From Flavobacterium inviolabile (GTDB taxonomy: Bacteria; Bacteroidota; Bacteroidia; Flavobacteriales; Flavobacteriaceae): a stretch of 64,000 nucleotides of DNA. The translations under genes were made by a program, and so were the position numbers. The notes under the pieces were generated by a model, which made no database searches, was not told where the DNA came from, and saw only the letters and a list, made by a program, of their open reading frames with translations. How positions within the stretch are numbered: position 1 is the first letter of the stretch; each line of letters begins with the position of its first letter. Below, in pieces: positions 26,662-34,714 of this stretch. Location of the stretch: positions 2,108,001 through 2,172,000 of the forward strand of contig NZ_CP058278.1 of NCBI RefSeq assembly GCF_013389455.1. The letters run 5' to 3'.

Positions 26662-29034
26662 TTATTTAAGTTCGTCCAGTAATTCCTGATAGCTATACGT
26701 TTTTGGAGTGCCTTTATACGGCTTGTTGTTCACTTTAACACGCAGTGCCTTTAAACCGGATACTCCCTGCAGGCTTTCCACATCGAAACTTTCTACGGTT
26801 TCTTCCAGAATACCTTTAAACTGAAGGAACTGAATGTATTTTTTATATTCGGTTTCTTCATAAAGATGGGAATATACGATCGTTATTTTGCCCTGTTCCG
26901 TAATGCGTTCCGTTTTTCCTTTAATATTCGCTTTGTCGATCCGTTTTTTAACCACTTCATAGCGGGCATTGTAAGTGCCGTCTATATCAAAACGCTTTTC
27001 GTCCATACGGAAACGAATGGAAATAGGGGAGCTGAAAACTAAAATTAACGAAGTTACTTCCAGCTGAAACGGCAGTGACAGCTTGAGGTGATCGTGTTCC
27101 ATTTCCATTTCGCATAAGGCCTGTAATTGCCATAGGCGCAGGTTTTGGAGAAACATCAGGTCAAAGTTTAACTGCGGCGCAATACTGGCACCAATATACA
27201 GGTTGTGTTCTACACCATCTGTTTTAAAACGTTCGTAATAGTGCGGGAAAATAGCCTGCGCTTCAATTTGTTTGGCATCCAGTATGGAAGCCATTTTTTT
27301 ATTGGTCAGCGACAGGGCCAGGTCGAATTTTTTACGGGCTTCATAAAACGTTCCGGTTTTCGGATCCAGTTTTTCAAAATAGCTGTCGATACTCTGAGTT
27401 TCGGTATTGTTGGCTCTGGCATTTTTCAGGATCGGATGGATTTCGTTCTGGATATAGCTCTGGATCTGCTGTTCCGTATCGGCTTTTAGCGAAATTGCCA
27501 ATTCCTGCAATAAGGTTTCCATTTCAAATTTCCGTTGTTCCAGTATCATTAAATTGATATTGGACTTCATCATTTCAAAAATGTTTAAAATCGTTTCGAG
27601 CTGATTTCTCAGATCTTCCTGTACGGTTTTGTTACGGGCATCGGAAGAGCCTTTAATGTCGATCTGGCCGTAAAGCGGATAGACATTTTTAAAAACGATT
27701 TCCTTAAAGATATATTCTTTCTGCTGACTGTTGTCGATCAGGTAATTTTCGGCTTCTTTTTTGAATTTCCAGTATACGCTCGGGTGGATGGCGGTATATT
27801 CTTTTTGAATAACTGCTTCAATATGGTTTTGCCATTCCGAATTATAGCGGTCCAGTGTGTCAATAATATACGGCATGATCAGTTCCAGCTTGTTTGCATT
27901 TAAACTGTTCAGCTTGCCCGGAATTGAGGACGCCAGTTCGATAATTCCTAAAATCCGGTCATCTTTTACCACCGGTGCCAGGATACAGCTTTGGATATTT
28001 TGTGCCAGTAAATGATTGCCCAGTGTTTTGTCTTTGGCCGCGGCTACAAATTTGGAAACGTTGGATATCGTGAAGTATTTCTTTTCACTGATTAAGGTTT
28101 CAAACGAGCATTCGCAAAGCGCGTTCTGGCAATCATAATCCAGTTTGTCGGAAAGGATCAGGCTGTTGAGCTTCTTGGTGGGAACCTGCTCAAATTTTTG
28201 TTCCTCACTGTTAAACGGGGTAAAACCGATTCTTAAATCGGCGATTTTATAAATCGAGCGAAAGATGGTTTCAATGCTGTTGTCGTGATTCAGGTTGCTT
28301 TTGTCCGGTCGTAACAGATTGCTTTTTAAGTTGGAAACCGAATTTTCAATAGTGGCATCAAACAGGATGACTATCCCGAAGCCTTTTAATATCCAGCTTT
28401 CCTGCGGGAATTTTTCTTTCCAGAGTTCAAAATTGTCAAAATTGTCAATAAGCTGGTCAATGTCTTCTTCCGATAGTTTTACCGATTTTTCAGTAGGAAT
28501 GATTTCCATAAAATCGGCATTATACATAATGCGGTAATGTCTGATAATTCCGTTTTTATCCGGAATGTCATAAAAAAGCGGGCGGCTAAAGTCGAAATCC
28601 CGGCCATAAAAGGAGTTCAGGATCAAACAGCAGTTCATGACATAAAACTGATGCTGATCAAAATCACGAATGGTCATGTCAAAGTCTTTACCGGCTTCGC
28701 TGAGTATTTTTTTAAAACGTTCGGTATAATTGAAAGTGATATTCTGGAAAGGAATGGTTACCGCTTTAATTTCATTGTTGGTTAAAGCAGTGGGGAACAA
28801 ATCGGCCAGTAAATTGTGAATCAGCTTCTCCTGTTTTTCAATCTGCCGGTAGGTTGTGATGCCTTCCCGTAATTCCGGAAGCTTATCGGCTTCTTTTAAT
28901 AAGGCCTTTGCATAATTTGAACGGTAATCAGCCTCATCCGACTGTGCAATATTTTCCAGTGTTTCCAGTACTTTGTGAAAGGAAACCTTGATTTTAAAGG
29001 GGCTGTCGGGGAATTGGTTCAAATTCATCTTCAT
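26662..29034 (-). CDS. Large GAF-domain protein of unknown function
   Basis: 790 aa, soluble, no signal peptide. A GAF-like domain lies around residues 255-400 (LSDKLDYDCQNALCECSFETLISEKKYF, SCILAPVVKDDRILGIIELAS). The N-terminal 240 residues and the C-terminal 380 residues are helical and not assigned to a family; no kinase, GGDEF or HTH follows the GAF domain. Together with the convergent HD-Pycsar gene it may belong to a nucleotide-sensing module (inference from position only). Confidence 0.7.
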   Translation of the reverse strand: MKMNLNQFPDSPFKIKVSFHKVLETLENIAQSDEADYRSNYAKALLKEADKLPELREGITTYRQIEKQEKLIHNLLADLFPTALTNNEIKAVTIPFQNITFNYTERFKKILSEAGKDFDMTIRDFDQHQFYVMNCCLILNSFYGRDFDFSRPLFYDIPDKNGIIRHYRIMYNADFMEIIPTEKSVKLSEEDIDQLIDNFDNFELWKEKFPQESWILKGFGIVILFDATIENSVSNLKSNLLRPDKSNLNHDNSIETIFRSIYKIADLRIGFTPFNSEEQKFEQVPTKKLNSLILSDKLDYDCQNALCECSFETLISEKKYFTISNVSKFVAAAKDKTLGNHLLAQNIQSCILAPVVKDDRILGIIELASSIPGKLNSLNANKLELIMPYIIDTLDRYNSEWQNHIEAVIQKEYTAIHPSVYWKFKKEAENYLIDNSQQKEYIFKEIVFKNVYPLYGQIDIKGSSDARNKTVQEDLRNQLETILNIFEMMKSNINLMILEQRKFEMETLLQELAISLKADTEQQIQSYIQNEIHPILKNARANNTETQSIDSYFEKLDPKTGTFYEARKKFDLALSLTNKKMASILDAKQIEAQAIFPHYYERFKTDGVEHNLYIGASIAPQLNFDLMFLQNLRLWQLQALCEMEMEHDHLKLSLPFQLEVTSLILVFSSPISIRFRMDEKRFDIDGTYNARYEVVKKRIDKANIKGKTERITEQGKITIVYSHLYEETEYKKYIQFLQFKGILEETVESFDVESLQGVSGLKALRVKVNNKPYKGTPKTYSYQELLDELK

Positions 29035-29144
29035 TTCATTTGTGACTGTAAAAATACTAATAAATATGGAATTAATCCGGCTTCCTGCTTTTGAATTTGC
29101 AAGGTGTAATCAGGTAAAAATACCGGTATTTTCTTAAGGATAAA

Positions 29145-29258
29145 TACGTACTATTGCCTTTCTTTTCTACATCTTCGTTGCCTTGTTTTCTGCCTCTTTT
29201 GCGGAAAACAGGGTCGGCAACCTGTGCGAATGCGTATTTATACGTAATAAATTACGTA
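29145..29258. promoter_or_regulatory. Three TACGTA sites, two forming a dyad, in a divergent control region
   Basis: TACGTA occurs at 29145-29150, 29241-29246 and 29253-29258. The last two make the palindrome TACGTAAT-AA-ATTACGTA (29241-29258), with GCGTATTTA just before. The repetition at about 100-bp spacing between divergent genes suggests an operator for a dimeric regulator; which one is unknown. Confidence 0.4.
29177..29221. other. Long imperfect hairpin in the intergenic region
   Basis: GTTGCC (29177-29182) pairs with GGCAAC (29216-29221), and TTGTTTTC (29183-29190) with GAAAACAG (29204-29211); a 4-base bulge separates them on the 3' side. Fourteen pairs with no following T run: an RNA structure or protein site, not a plain terminator. 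Confidence 0.4.
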
Positions 29259-29322
29259 TTTAATGGTATTTTCAGTGATAGCTACTCTCCCTAATTTCGC
29301 TTCAAATTTTAATATTATAAAC

Positions 29323-29640
29323 ATGGAATTTAGTAAAAATTCAGGCGAAGAGATTAGTTTAGGTTTAGGAGTAACGTATGTAAAGGCTTTCCGTGCAAAT
29401 AACCCGAAAGGAGTAAAAGCTTTTGCTGTAGGCGCTACTCACTTGCAGGCTATACTTGATCAGGAAGGGTGTGAAGGGATTCGGATCTATAACGGATTTA
29501 ATGAAGAAGAAAACAGTCCGAATATAGTAGTGGTAGGTGTCGATTGTGAAGGAAGAGACATGGTACAGGGAAAACTACTGGACAGAGGAATCAAATGCCC
29601 GGATATGTGCGATATCATGAGTCCGCTTTTCCAGGATTAA
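29323..29640 (+). CDS. Small soluble protein of unknown function
   Basis: 105 aa from the ATG at 29323 (MEFSKNSGEEISLGLG); an earlier ATG at 29263 adds 20 residues that look like leader sequence and touch the palindromic region. Alternating beta and alpha pattern, conserved-looking ending with three Cys (CEGRDMVQGKLLDRGIKCPDMCDIMSPLFQD). No family recognised. A strong terminator follows at 29667. Confidence 0.6.
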   Translation: MEFSKNSGEEISLGLGVTYVKAFRANNPKGVKAFAVGATHLQAILDQEGCEGIRIYNGFNEEENSPNIVVVGVDCEGRDMVQGKLLDRGIKCPDMCDIMSPLFQD

Positions 29641-29666
29641 TGAGCATTATTTGCTAAAAATGAAAT

Positions 29667-29703
29667 TTAAACCTGTTGGTGAAATCAACAGGTTTAAGTT
29701 TTT
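29667..29703 (+). terminator. Intrinsic terminator after the 105-aa gene
   Basis: Perfect 12-bp stem TTAAACCTGTTG / CAACAGGTTTAA (29667-29678, 29686-29697) and then GTTTTT. It sits inside the longest open frame of the next gene, showing that the true start of that gene lies downstream. Confidence 0.85.
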
Positions 29704-29704
29704 A

Positions 29705-29712
29705 TATATTTG
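29705..29712 (+). promoter_or_regulatory. -7 box for the membrane protein/kinase/regulator unit
   Basis: TATATTTG, an exact TAnnTTTG match directly after the terminator and 32 bases before the proposed TTG start at 29744. Confidence 0.5.
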
Positions 29713-29743
29713 CGTAATTTTCAGACCCCCAATACAGTACAAT

Positions 29744-30397
29744 TTGAGACCAGTATATTTAATAGCGCTGATATCACTCTTTATAGGATTTATTCCTATT
29801 GTTTTGTTTTTGATACGGAAACGGAAAAAGAGGCTGTCGATACAAACCTTATACCTGGAGCCTTATGTTTGGCTCATTCTGATATCCAGTGTATACGAAC
29901 TCATTTGTACACTTATCTTTAAACTCAATTCCGATGTCTGGTTCCGGACGTACCTGTTGCTTGAGTTTATGGCGTTGTTTTATTTCTTCTTCAACGTTTT
30001 TAAAAACCGTTACCGCTTTTTATTTTACTTTTTCGGTGCCGTTTTCCTGCTAACCTTTATCGGATTGCTCTATGTTTGGAACGATTGGAATAATTTAAAG
30101 ACAGATTCCTATTTATCGCTCATTGAAGCCATTTTTGTCTATACTTTTGTTATTCTGTGGTTTAAAGATGTCTTCTTAAACCTGACCGAACAGTACTTGT
30201 GGAATTTTCCACTTTTTTACTTTATATCTGGCTTTATATTCTATTTTTCCGGTACCTTATTTCTATTTTTGATGGGTGATTTAATCTATGAAAGTCCTGA
30301 AGTAATTTTCGAGGATTTTTGGGTGTTTAATATCATTTTGAACATTATCAAAAATATATTTTTAATGATAGGGATATGGAAGGAGCAGAAGAAATAA
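29744..30397 (+). CDS. Multi-pass membrane protein, likely sensor partner of the kinase
   Basis: 217 aa from a TTG at 29744, chosen because upstream in-frame ATGs lie before or inside a terminator and a promoter box. Six or seven hydrophobic segments separated by short loops, aromatic-rich, no known motif. Its stop overlaps the start of the histidine kinase by 22 bases, and the kinase overlaps the regulator by 13, so all three are translated together. It could gate or anchor the kinase, which itself has only one membrane helix. Confidence 0.65.
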   Translation: MRPVYLIALISLFIGFIPIVLFLIRKRKKRLSIQTLYLEPYVWLILISSVYELICTLIFKLNSDVWFRTYLLLEFMALFYFFFNVFKNRYRFLFYFFGAVFLLTFIGLLYVWNDWNNLKTDSYLSLIEAIFVYTFVILWFKDVFLNLTEQYLWNFPLFYFISGFIFYFSGTLFLFLMGDLIYESPEVIFEDFWVFNIILNIIKNIFLMIGIWKEQKK

Positions 30398-31152
30398 GAA
30401 TCGTTTTCTGGTTGGGAACATTGGGAATGCTGTTTCTGGCTTTTGGATTGTTATCACTGGTATTGTATTACCAGAATCATTTCTCCAAGATGAAGCGGAA
30501 AGAGACAGAGCTTTTGCTTAAAACCTCACTGGAAACCGAAAAGAACGAAAGAAGGCGAATTGCGGCCGACCTGCACGACAGTGTTTCCGGCGATCTGAAT
30601 TCTATTCGTAATTATTTGACCATATTAAAAAAGAAAGATACCAGTGCCGAGAATCATGAGATTTTTGATGAAATCAGGATGGGTGTGGAGATGGCTTTGG
30701 AAAATACCCGTAAGGTGTCGTATAATCTGATGCCGCCGTTATTGGAAACATTTGGTCTGGTTACGGCTTTAAAAGATTATCTGGACGGACTGTCCAGGAA
30801 AACGGAAATTGCTTTCAGGGTAGAAAGCGAAACGGAAGAAGTTACCTTGTCTGCCGCTGTGGCGTATGAGTTATTCCGTATCGTTCAGGAGCTTACCACG
30901 AACATGATTAAATACGGAGCAGTATCGGAAGCGACAGTAATACTTGGTTTTACCGATACAAATTTTAAAATTATGATCGTGGATAACGGGATTCCGTTTA
31001 ACTTTGCCGGGCTTTTGGCAACTTCAAAAGGAACCGGAGTAAAAAATATCAACTCAAGGCTCAAAATTATAGGAGCGGAGTTTGTACAGGATACTGTCGA
31101 AAAAGGAAATAGTTTCACCATTTTATTAAAGAAAGAAAAGTGCTTAGAGTAG
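30376..31152 (+). CDS. Sensor histidine kinase (HisKA_3 / NarX-LytS-like)
   Basis: 258 aa. One membrane helix at about 9-31, a short coiled linker, the HisKA_3 H-box NERRRIAADLHDSVSGDLN with phospho-acceptor H67, the N-box ELTTNMIKYG, and a G-box region (DNGIPFNFAG, GTGVKNINSRLK). No extracytoplasmic sensor domain, so the signal probably comes through the membrane protein encoded just upstream. Partner is the overlapping LuxR-type response regulator. Confidence 0.9.
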   Translation: MEGAEEIRIVFWLGTLGMLFLAFGLLSLVLYYQNHFSKMKRKETELLLKTSLETEKNERRRIAADLHDSVSGDLNSIRNYLTILKKKDTSAENHEIFDEIRMGVEMALENTRKVSYNLMPPLLETFGLVTALKDYLDGLSRKTEIAFRVESETEEVTLSAAVAYELFRIVQELTTNMIKYGAVSEATVILGFTDTNFKIMIVDNGIPFNFAGLLATSKGTGVKNINSRLKIIGAEFVQDTVEKGNSFTILLKKEKCLE

Positions 31153-31808
31153 GAATAGTTGACGATCACAAACTTTTTAGAAAGAGTCTTGCTCTTTTAA
31201 TCGGTTCGTTTAAAAACACCAAGGTTGTTCTGGAAGCCCAAAACGGGAATGATTTGCTGGAACAGCTGCAAAACAATCCTATTGATTTGCTGTTACTGGA
31301 TATTCAGATGCCGGAAATGGACGGCTTTGAAACGTGTGAGTATGTACGGACACATTATCCGGACATGAAAGTACTGATCGTTTCCCAGCTAACGACTAAA
31401 GAGAGTATCCATAAAGTAATGGAACTGGGTGCGCACGGTTTCTTTACCAAAAATTCCGATCCGGAGCAATTGGAGAATGCCATTAAAAGCATTCATGAAA
31501 AGGAATTTTATTTCGGGCAGGAACTGGGCGTGGTTTTAAGAGAAGCGATCCTTTGGGAAAAGAATAACAAACTAAAGGTGGCGGCATCGTCGATTTCTAT
31601 TTCCGACAGGGAAATGGATGTTATCCGCATGGCCTGCAAAGAGCTGAGCAGTATTGAAATTGCCGACCAGCTGCACATCAATGTCCGGACCGTGGAAACG
31701 CACCGTAAGCGTATCATGGAAAAAACAAATTCAAAAAACTTCATCGGCGTTATTTTATTCGCCTTACGCCATCAGTTACTTTCCATAGAAGAGCTGAATC
31801 AGCCGTAG
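31140..31808 (+). CDS. NarL/LuxR-type response regulator
   Basis: 222 aa from a GTG at 31140, 13 bases inside the kinase gene. Receiver domain with D8/D9, phospho-acceptor D54 (LLLLDIQMPEMDG) and KN for the conserved Lys near 105; then a LuxR HTH at about 150-215 (SDREMDVIRMACKELSSIEIADQLHINVRTVETHRKRIMEKT). Cytosolic transcription factor; targets unknown. Confidence 0.93.
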   Translation: MLRVGIVDDHKLFRKSLALLIGSFKNTKVVLEAQNGNDLLEQLQNNPIDLLLLDIQMPEMDGFETCEYVRTHYPDMKVLIVSQLTTKESIHKVMELGAHGFFTKNSDPEQLENAIKSIHEKEFYFGQELGVVLREAILWEKNNKLKVAASSISISDREMDVIRMACKELSSIEIADQLHINVRTVETHRKRIMEKTNSKNFIGVILFALRHQLLSIEELNQP

Positions 31809-31924
31809 TTTTTTACGGCAAATACCTTCGCATCCGGCTGTATTCCTCGAAAAGAAGTGTTTTTCGGGATGAAAAAGCAGTATTTCTACGTATTGTTTGT
31901 TGCACTTAAATTTATGAATTTTGC

Positions 31925-32127
31925 CCTAATAGAGTTTTTCATTTAGTAAGTTTAAAAAGACCATATTAAACCTTATTGATTTATTAACTGTGTGTTCCTA
32001 AACTTTTTAAGTTGATAGCAAAATATGGTCTTCTTTACACATCGAAAAGGTGTATTTTAGTTAGTGAAGTTCTTTTAATTTTGGGTTAAAATGCTGGGCG
32101 GAGAACTGTTCAGCATTTTATTTTTTT
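31925..32127 (+). ncRNA. Candidate small RNA in a 449-bp gene-free stretch
   Basis: 31809-32257 has no credible reading frame. Inside it AAGACCATATT (31957-31967) pairs exactly with AATATGGTCTT (32022-32032), and 56 bases later a terminator-type hairpin AAAATGCTG / CAGCATTTT (32088-32096, 32111-32119) is followed by ATTTTTTTA. A structured element ending in its own terminator fits a small RNA. The 5' end is a guess; no perfect promoter is visible. A long 3' leader of the response regulator transcript is the alternative. Confidence 0.35.
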
Positions 32128-32195
32128 ATGATTTCCGAAAAATATTGTTTAATATACAATAAGTTTTTATTTGCATATCTTTAGTTTTTTTGAAC

Positions 32196-32230
32196 AAAAG
32201 CAGCTCCCTGAGGAGCTGCTTTTATTTTTT
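32196..32230. terminator. Bidirectional intrinsic terminator
   Basis: AAAAGCAGCTCC-CTGA-GGAGCTGCTTTT with A/T runs on both sides, between the plus-strand stretch and the minus-strand helicase gene ending at 32258. Confidence 0.85.
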
Positions 32231-32257
32231 ATAAAGGGTTGTAAGTCTGTTGGAAAC

Positions 32258-33517
32258 TTAGTACCAGCGTTTTTTGTTTTTCTTGGATTCCGGTGATTTT
32301 CTTGATTTGGAACCCGCATTTTTATTCTTGTTTCTAAGATCCGGTTTTGCCGTTTTGGCAGCCGCTGCAGTTTCTTCTTCTTTCCATGGATAAGGCTGAT
32401 CGGTAACCACTTTGATTTTCTGACGGGTTAATTTTTCAATATCCTGCCAGTAGGTTTTTTCGTCTTTACTGCAAAATGAAATGGCAAGTCCGGAATTTCC
32501 GGCACGTCCGGTACGACCGATGCGGTGTACGTAGGTTTCCGGAATGTTGGGTAAATCAAAGTTGATCACATATGGCAATTGCTCGATATCGATACCCCGG
32601 GCAGCAATATCGGTGGCCACCAATACGGATACCTCCTTGTTTTTAAAATTATCCAGCGCACGCTGTCTTGCCGTTTGCGACTTATCGCCGTGGATAGCCT
32701 CGGCATTGATCCCATTTTTCTTTAAAGCTTTTACAACATTGTCAGCACCGTGTTTGGTACGGGTAAATACCAGTACATTGGAAAGTTTATCGTTGCGGAT
32801 AATGTGGTATAATAATTTGCGTTTGTCTTCTTTTTCTACCAGATATACTTTTTGCTGTACTGTTTCGGCTGTACTGGAAACAGGAGCTACAGAAACATAT
32901 TTTGGCTGTGTCAGGAATGTATCGGCCAATTCCCGGATAGCGATAGGCATCGTTGCGGAAAACAGCAGTGTCTGGCGGTTACTGGGCGTCAGTTTGATGA
33001 TCTTTTTAACATCGTTAATGAATCCCATATCCAGCATCTGGTCGGCTTCATCCAGTACCAGGTGGTGCAGGTGGTTCAAATCGATAAAACCCTGCTTGTG
33101 AAGGTCTAATAAACGTCCCGGTGTGGCAACCAGTACATCCACTCCTTTTTTTAGCTGATCGACCTGCGGTACCTGGTTGACACCGCCAAAAATCACTAAA
33201 GTCCGGATGTTGGTATATTTACCATAGGTATTGAAACTTTCTCCGATTTGAATGGCCAGTTCCCGCGTTGGGGTAACTATTAAGGTACGAATGTGCTTTA
33301 CTTTTTTTGAAGAGCCCACAATGCGGTGCAGTAAATTCAGGATAGGAATTGCAAAAGCGGCCGTTTTTCCGGTTCCGGTTTGTGCACATCCTACTAAATC
33401 TGTTCCTTCTAAAATAATCGGAATTGCCTGTTCCTGAATGGGAGTAGGGCTTTCATATCCTTCTTCTGTTAAAGCTTGTTGTATATTACGAAGTAAATCT
33501 AAGTCTTGAAATTGCAT
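32258..33517 (-). CDS. DEAD-box RNA helicase (RhlE-like)
   Basis: 419 aa. Q motif (SPTPIQEQAIP), motif I AQTGTGKT (45-52), Ia PTRELAIQI, II DEAD (LVLDEADQMLDMGF), III SAT, then the C-terminal RecA domain with VLVATDIAARGIDI and YVHRIGRTGRAG. The basic tail (RNKNKNAGSKSRKSPESKKNKKRW) is typical of RhlE proteins acting in ribosome assembly, RNA decay or cold adaptation. The start codon directly follows a U7 run of a hairpin (see 33522), an unusual leader. Confidence 0.93.
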   Translation of the reverse strand: MQFQDLDLLRNIQQALTEEGYESPTPIQEQAIPIILEGTDLVGCAQTGTGKTAAFAIPILNLLHRIVGSSKKVKHIRTLIVTPTRELAIQIGESFNTYGKYTNIRTLVIFGGVNQVPQVDQLKKGVDVLVATPGRLLDLHKQGFIDLNHLHHLVLDEADQMLDMGFINDVKKIIKLTPSNRQTLLFSATMPIAIRELADTFLTQPKYVSVAPVSSTAETVQQKVYLVEKEDKRKLLYHIIRNDKLSNVLVFTRTKHGADNVVKALKKNGINAEAIHGDKSQTARQRALDNFKNKEVSVLVATDIAARGIDIEQLPYVINFDLPNIPETYVHRIGRTGRAGNSGLAISFCSKDEKTYWQDIEKLTRQKIKVVTDQPYPWKEEETAAAAKTAKPDLRNKNKNAGSKSRKSPESKKNKKRWY

Positions 33518-33521
33518 AAAA

Positions 33522-33549
33522 AAACGATAACTTTTAGTTGTTATCGTTT
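33522..33549 (-). terminator. Hairpin with U7 abutting the helicase start codon
   Basis: On the minus strand AAACGATAAC-AACTAAAA-GTTATCGTTT is followed by TTTT and then directly the ATG at 33517. It is placed to terminate the hutG transcript (stop 33579), but a -7 box at 33551-33558 lies just upstream, so a helicase transcript begun there would start with this hairpin. Confidence 0.75.
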
Positions 33550-33550
33550 A

Positions 33551-33558
33551 CAAAAGTA
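33551..33558 (-). promoter_or_regulatory. -7 box for the helicase gene
   Basis: The minus strand reads TACTTTTG, an exact TAnnTTTG match, 34 bases before the ATG. Initiation about seven bases downstream would give a leader consisting almost only of the hairpin and its U run. No good -33 element was found. Confidence 0.4.
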
Positions 33559-33578
33559 GTTTAAAATATTGAGTTTGT

Positions 33579-34613
33579 TTATATGTTCAGTTTTGCCTTC
33601 ATAAAGTCGGTTACCAGATAGGCGATCAATTTGCCCACCAGGTGGTTGTTTTTTTCATTGTCCAGGTCGGGTGCTCCTTCACAAATGTGCAGGTAAGAGG
33701 CATTAAGGCTTTGCCCGAAATAATGGATAAACTGGCGCAGCTGTTCGGCAGAGAAACCGCTTAAAGTCATGGCACTGCTGGCAATTCCGGGAATGGCATC
33801 CAGATCGATCTCAATCCCGAAAGGTTCGGAAGCGATATGTTTTTTAGCCATTTCCATTTCGGCTTCAAAACCTTTTTCTTTGCGAACGGCGATTTGCTCG
33901 TAAGTGTTGTATTTAATTTTTTCGGTAACCTTTTTAATGGCATCCAGTACGCTTTTGGGCGTATAGCTTTCGTGCAGTCCGAAAATAAAGTATTTTTTCA
34001 GGAAGCCTTCTTCAAAGGCATACGAAAAGCCATTGCCGCTGTGACGTCCTTCCAGCGCACGGAAATCGGTATGGGCATCAAAATTAATAGCATTAACCGG
34101 TTTGCCTTTTGCAAGGGCGAGTCCTTTAATATTGCCGTAAGCATTATTGTGACCGCCGCCAATAACAATAGGTGTTTTTCCGGCTTTGATGATCTGGCAG
34201 ACGATGTGGGAAACTTCCTTGTCTATTTTTTCGACAAGTTTAAAAAAGTTCTTACGGTCTTCTTTTGAATGGATGTCCAGTTTGGTGACTTCTTCCATTT
34301 CGGCGGAAACATCAATTTTACCTAAAATTAACAATTGACTTCCTTTGCAAAAACGGTTGTTCTGGATGTTTACAATGCTTTTTAAAGTGCTTTCCCAGGC
34401 CGAAGCAGTTCCGGGACGACCCAAATTGGCACGTACTCCGATATCTTCCGGAATTCCCAGTAAAACAAATTCGGCATCACTGGATTGTACGAATTCCAGT
34501 GTATCCATCTCTTTAGGAACGGTTTGAATACGTTCGCCAAATTTTATTTCACCACTGCGATGATTGGTTATTTTAGTTAAATCGTTTAATGTAAAACGGA
34601 TAAGTTTTTCCAT
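33579..34613 (-). CDS. hutG: Formimidoylglutamase, arginase family (histidine degradation)
   Basis: 344 aa with the ureohydrolase metal sites: VIGGGHNNAYGN, NFDAHTDFR and EIDLDAIPGIASSA. The family hydrolyses formiminoglutamate to glutamate and formamide, the last step of one Hut route. The link is strengthened by hutI (imidazolonepropionase) 1 kb away. An agmatinase or arginase role is less likely given that neighbour. Cytosolic; the start MEKLIRFTLND is the only suitable one. Confidence 0.82.
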   Translation of the reverse strand: MEKLIRFTLNDLTKITNHRSGEIKFGERIQTVPKEMDTLEFVQSSDAEFVLLGIPEDIGVRANLGRPGTASAWESTLKSIVNIQNNRFCKGSQLLILGKIDVSAEMEEVTKLDIHSKEDRKNFFKLVEKIDKEVSHIVCQIIKAGKTPIVIGGGHNNAYGNIKGLALAKGKPVNAINFDAHTDFRALEGRHSGNGFSYAFEEGFLKKYFIFGLHESYTPKSVLDAIKKVTEKIKYNTYEQIAVRKEKGFEAEMEMAKKHIASEPFGIEIDLDAIPGIASSAMTLSGFSAEQLRQFIHYFGQSLNASYLHICEGAPDLDNEKNNHLVGKLIAYLVTDFMKAKLNI

Positions 34614-34690
34614 ATAAAAAATGTTGCTTCCAAAAATACTATTTTCTATAAAACTTTCGTTAATAACTTAAAGTAATAATTTTATATACA

Positions 34691-34698
34691 TATATTTG
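34691..34698 (+). promoter_or_regulatory. -7 box for the coiled-coil gene
   Basis: TATATTTG, 17 bases before the ATG at 34715; the -33 region is AT-rich without a clear TTG. Confidence 0.4.
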
Positions 34699-34714
34699 AA
34701 AAAAAAATGTGACT

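Noticed and set aside
29651..29743. ATG start at 29651 for the membrane protein gene
   Set aside because: It lies before a terminator hairpin and a promoter box that are both stronger evidence than the ATG.
31802..31819. GCCGTA...TACGGC hairpin at the response regulator stop
   Set aside because: Lacks a T run, overlaps the stop codon and is weak as a terminator.
31925..32127. 6S RNA or another known RNA family at the candidate small RNA
   Set aside because: The long two-armed stem with central bubble expected of 6S RNA is not visible.
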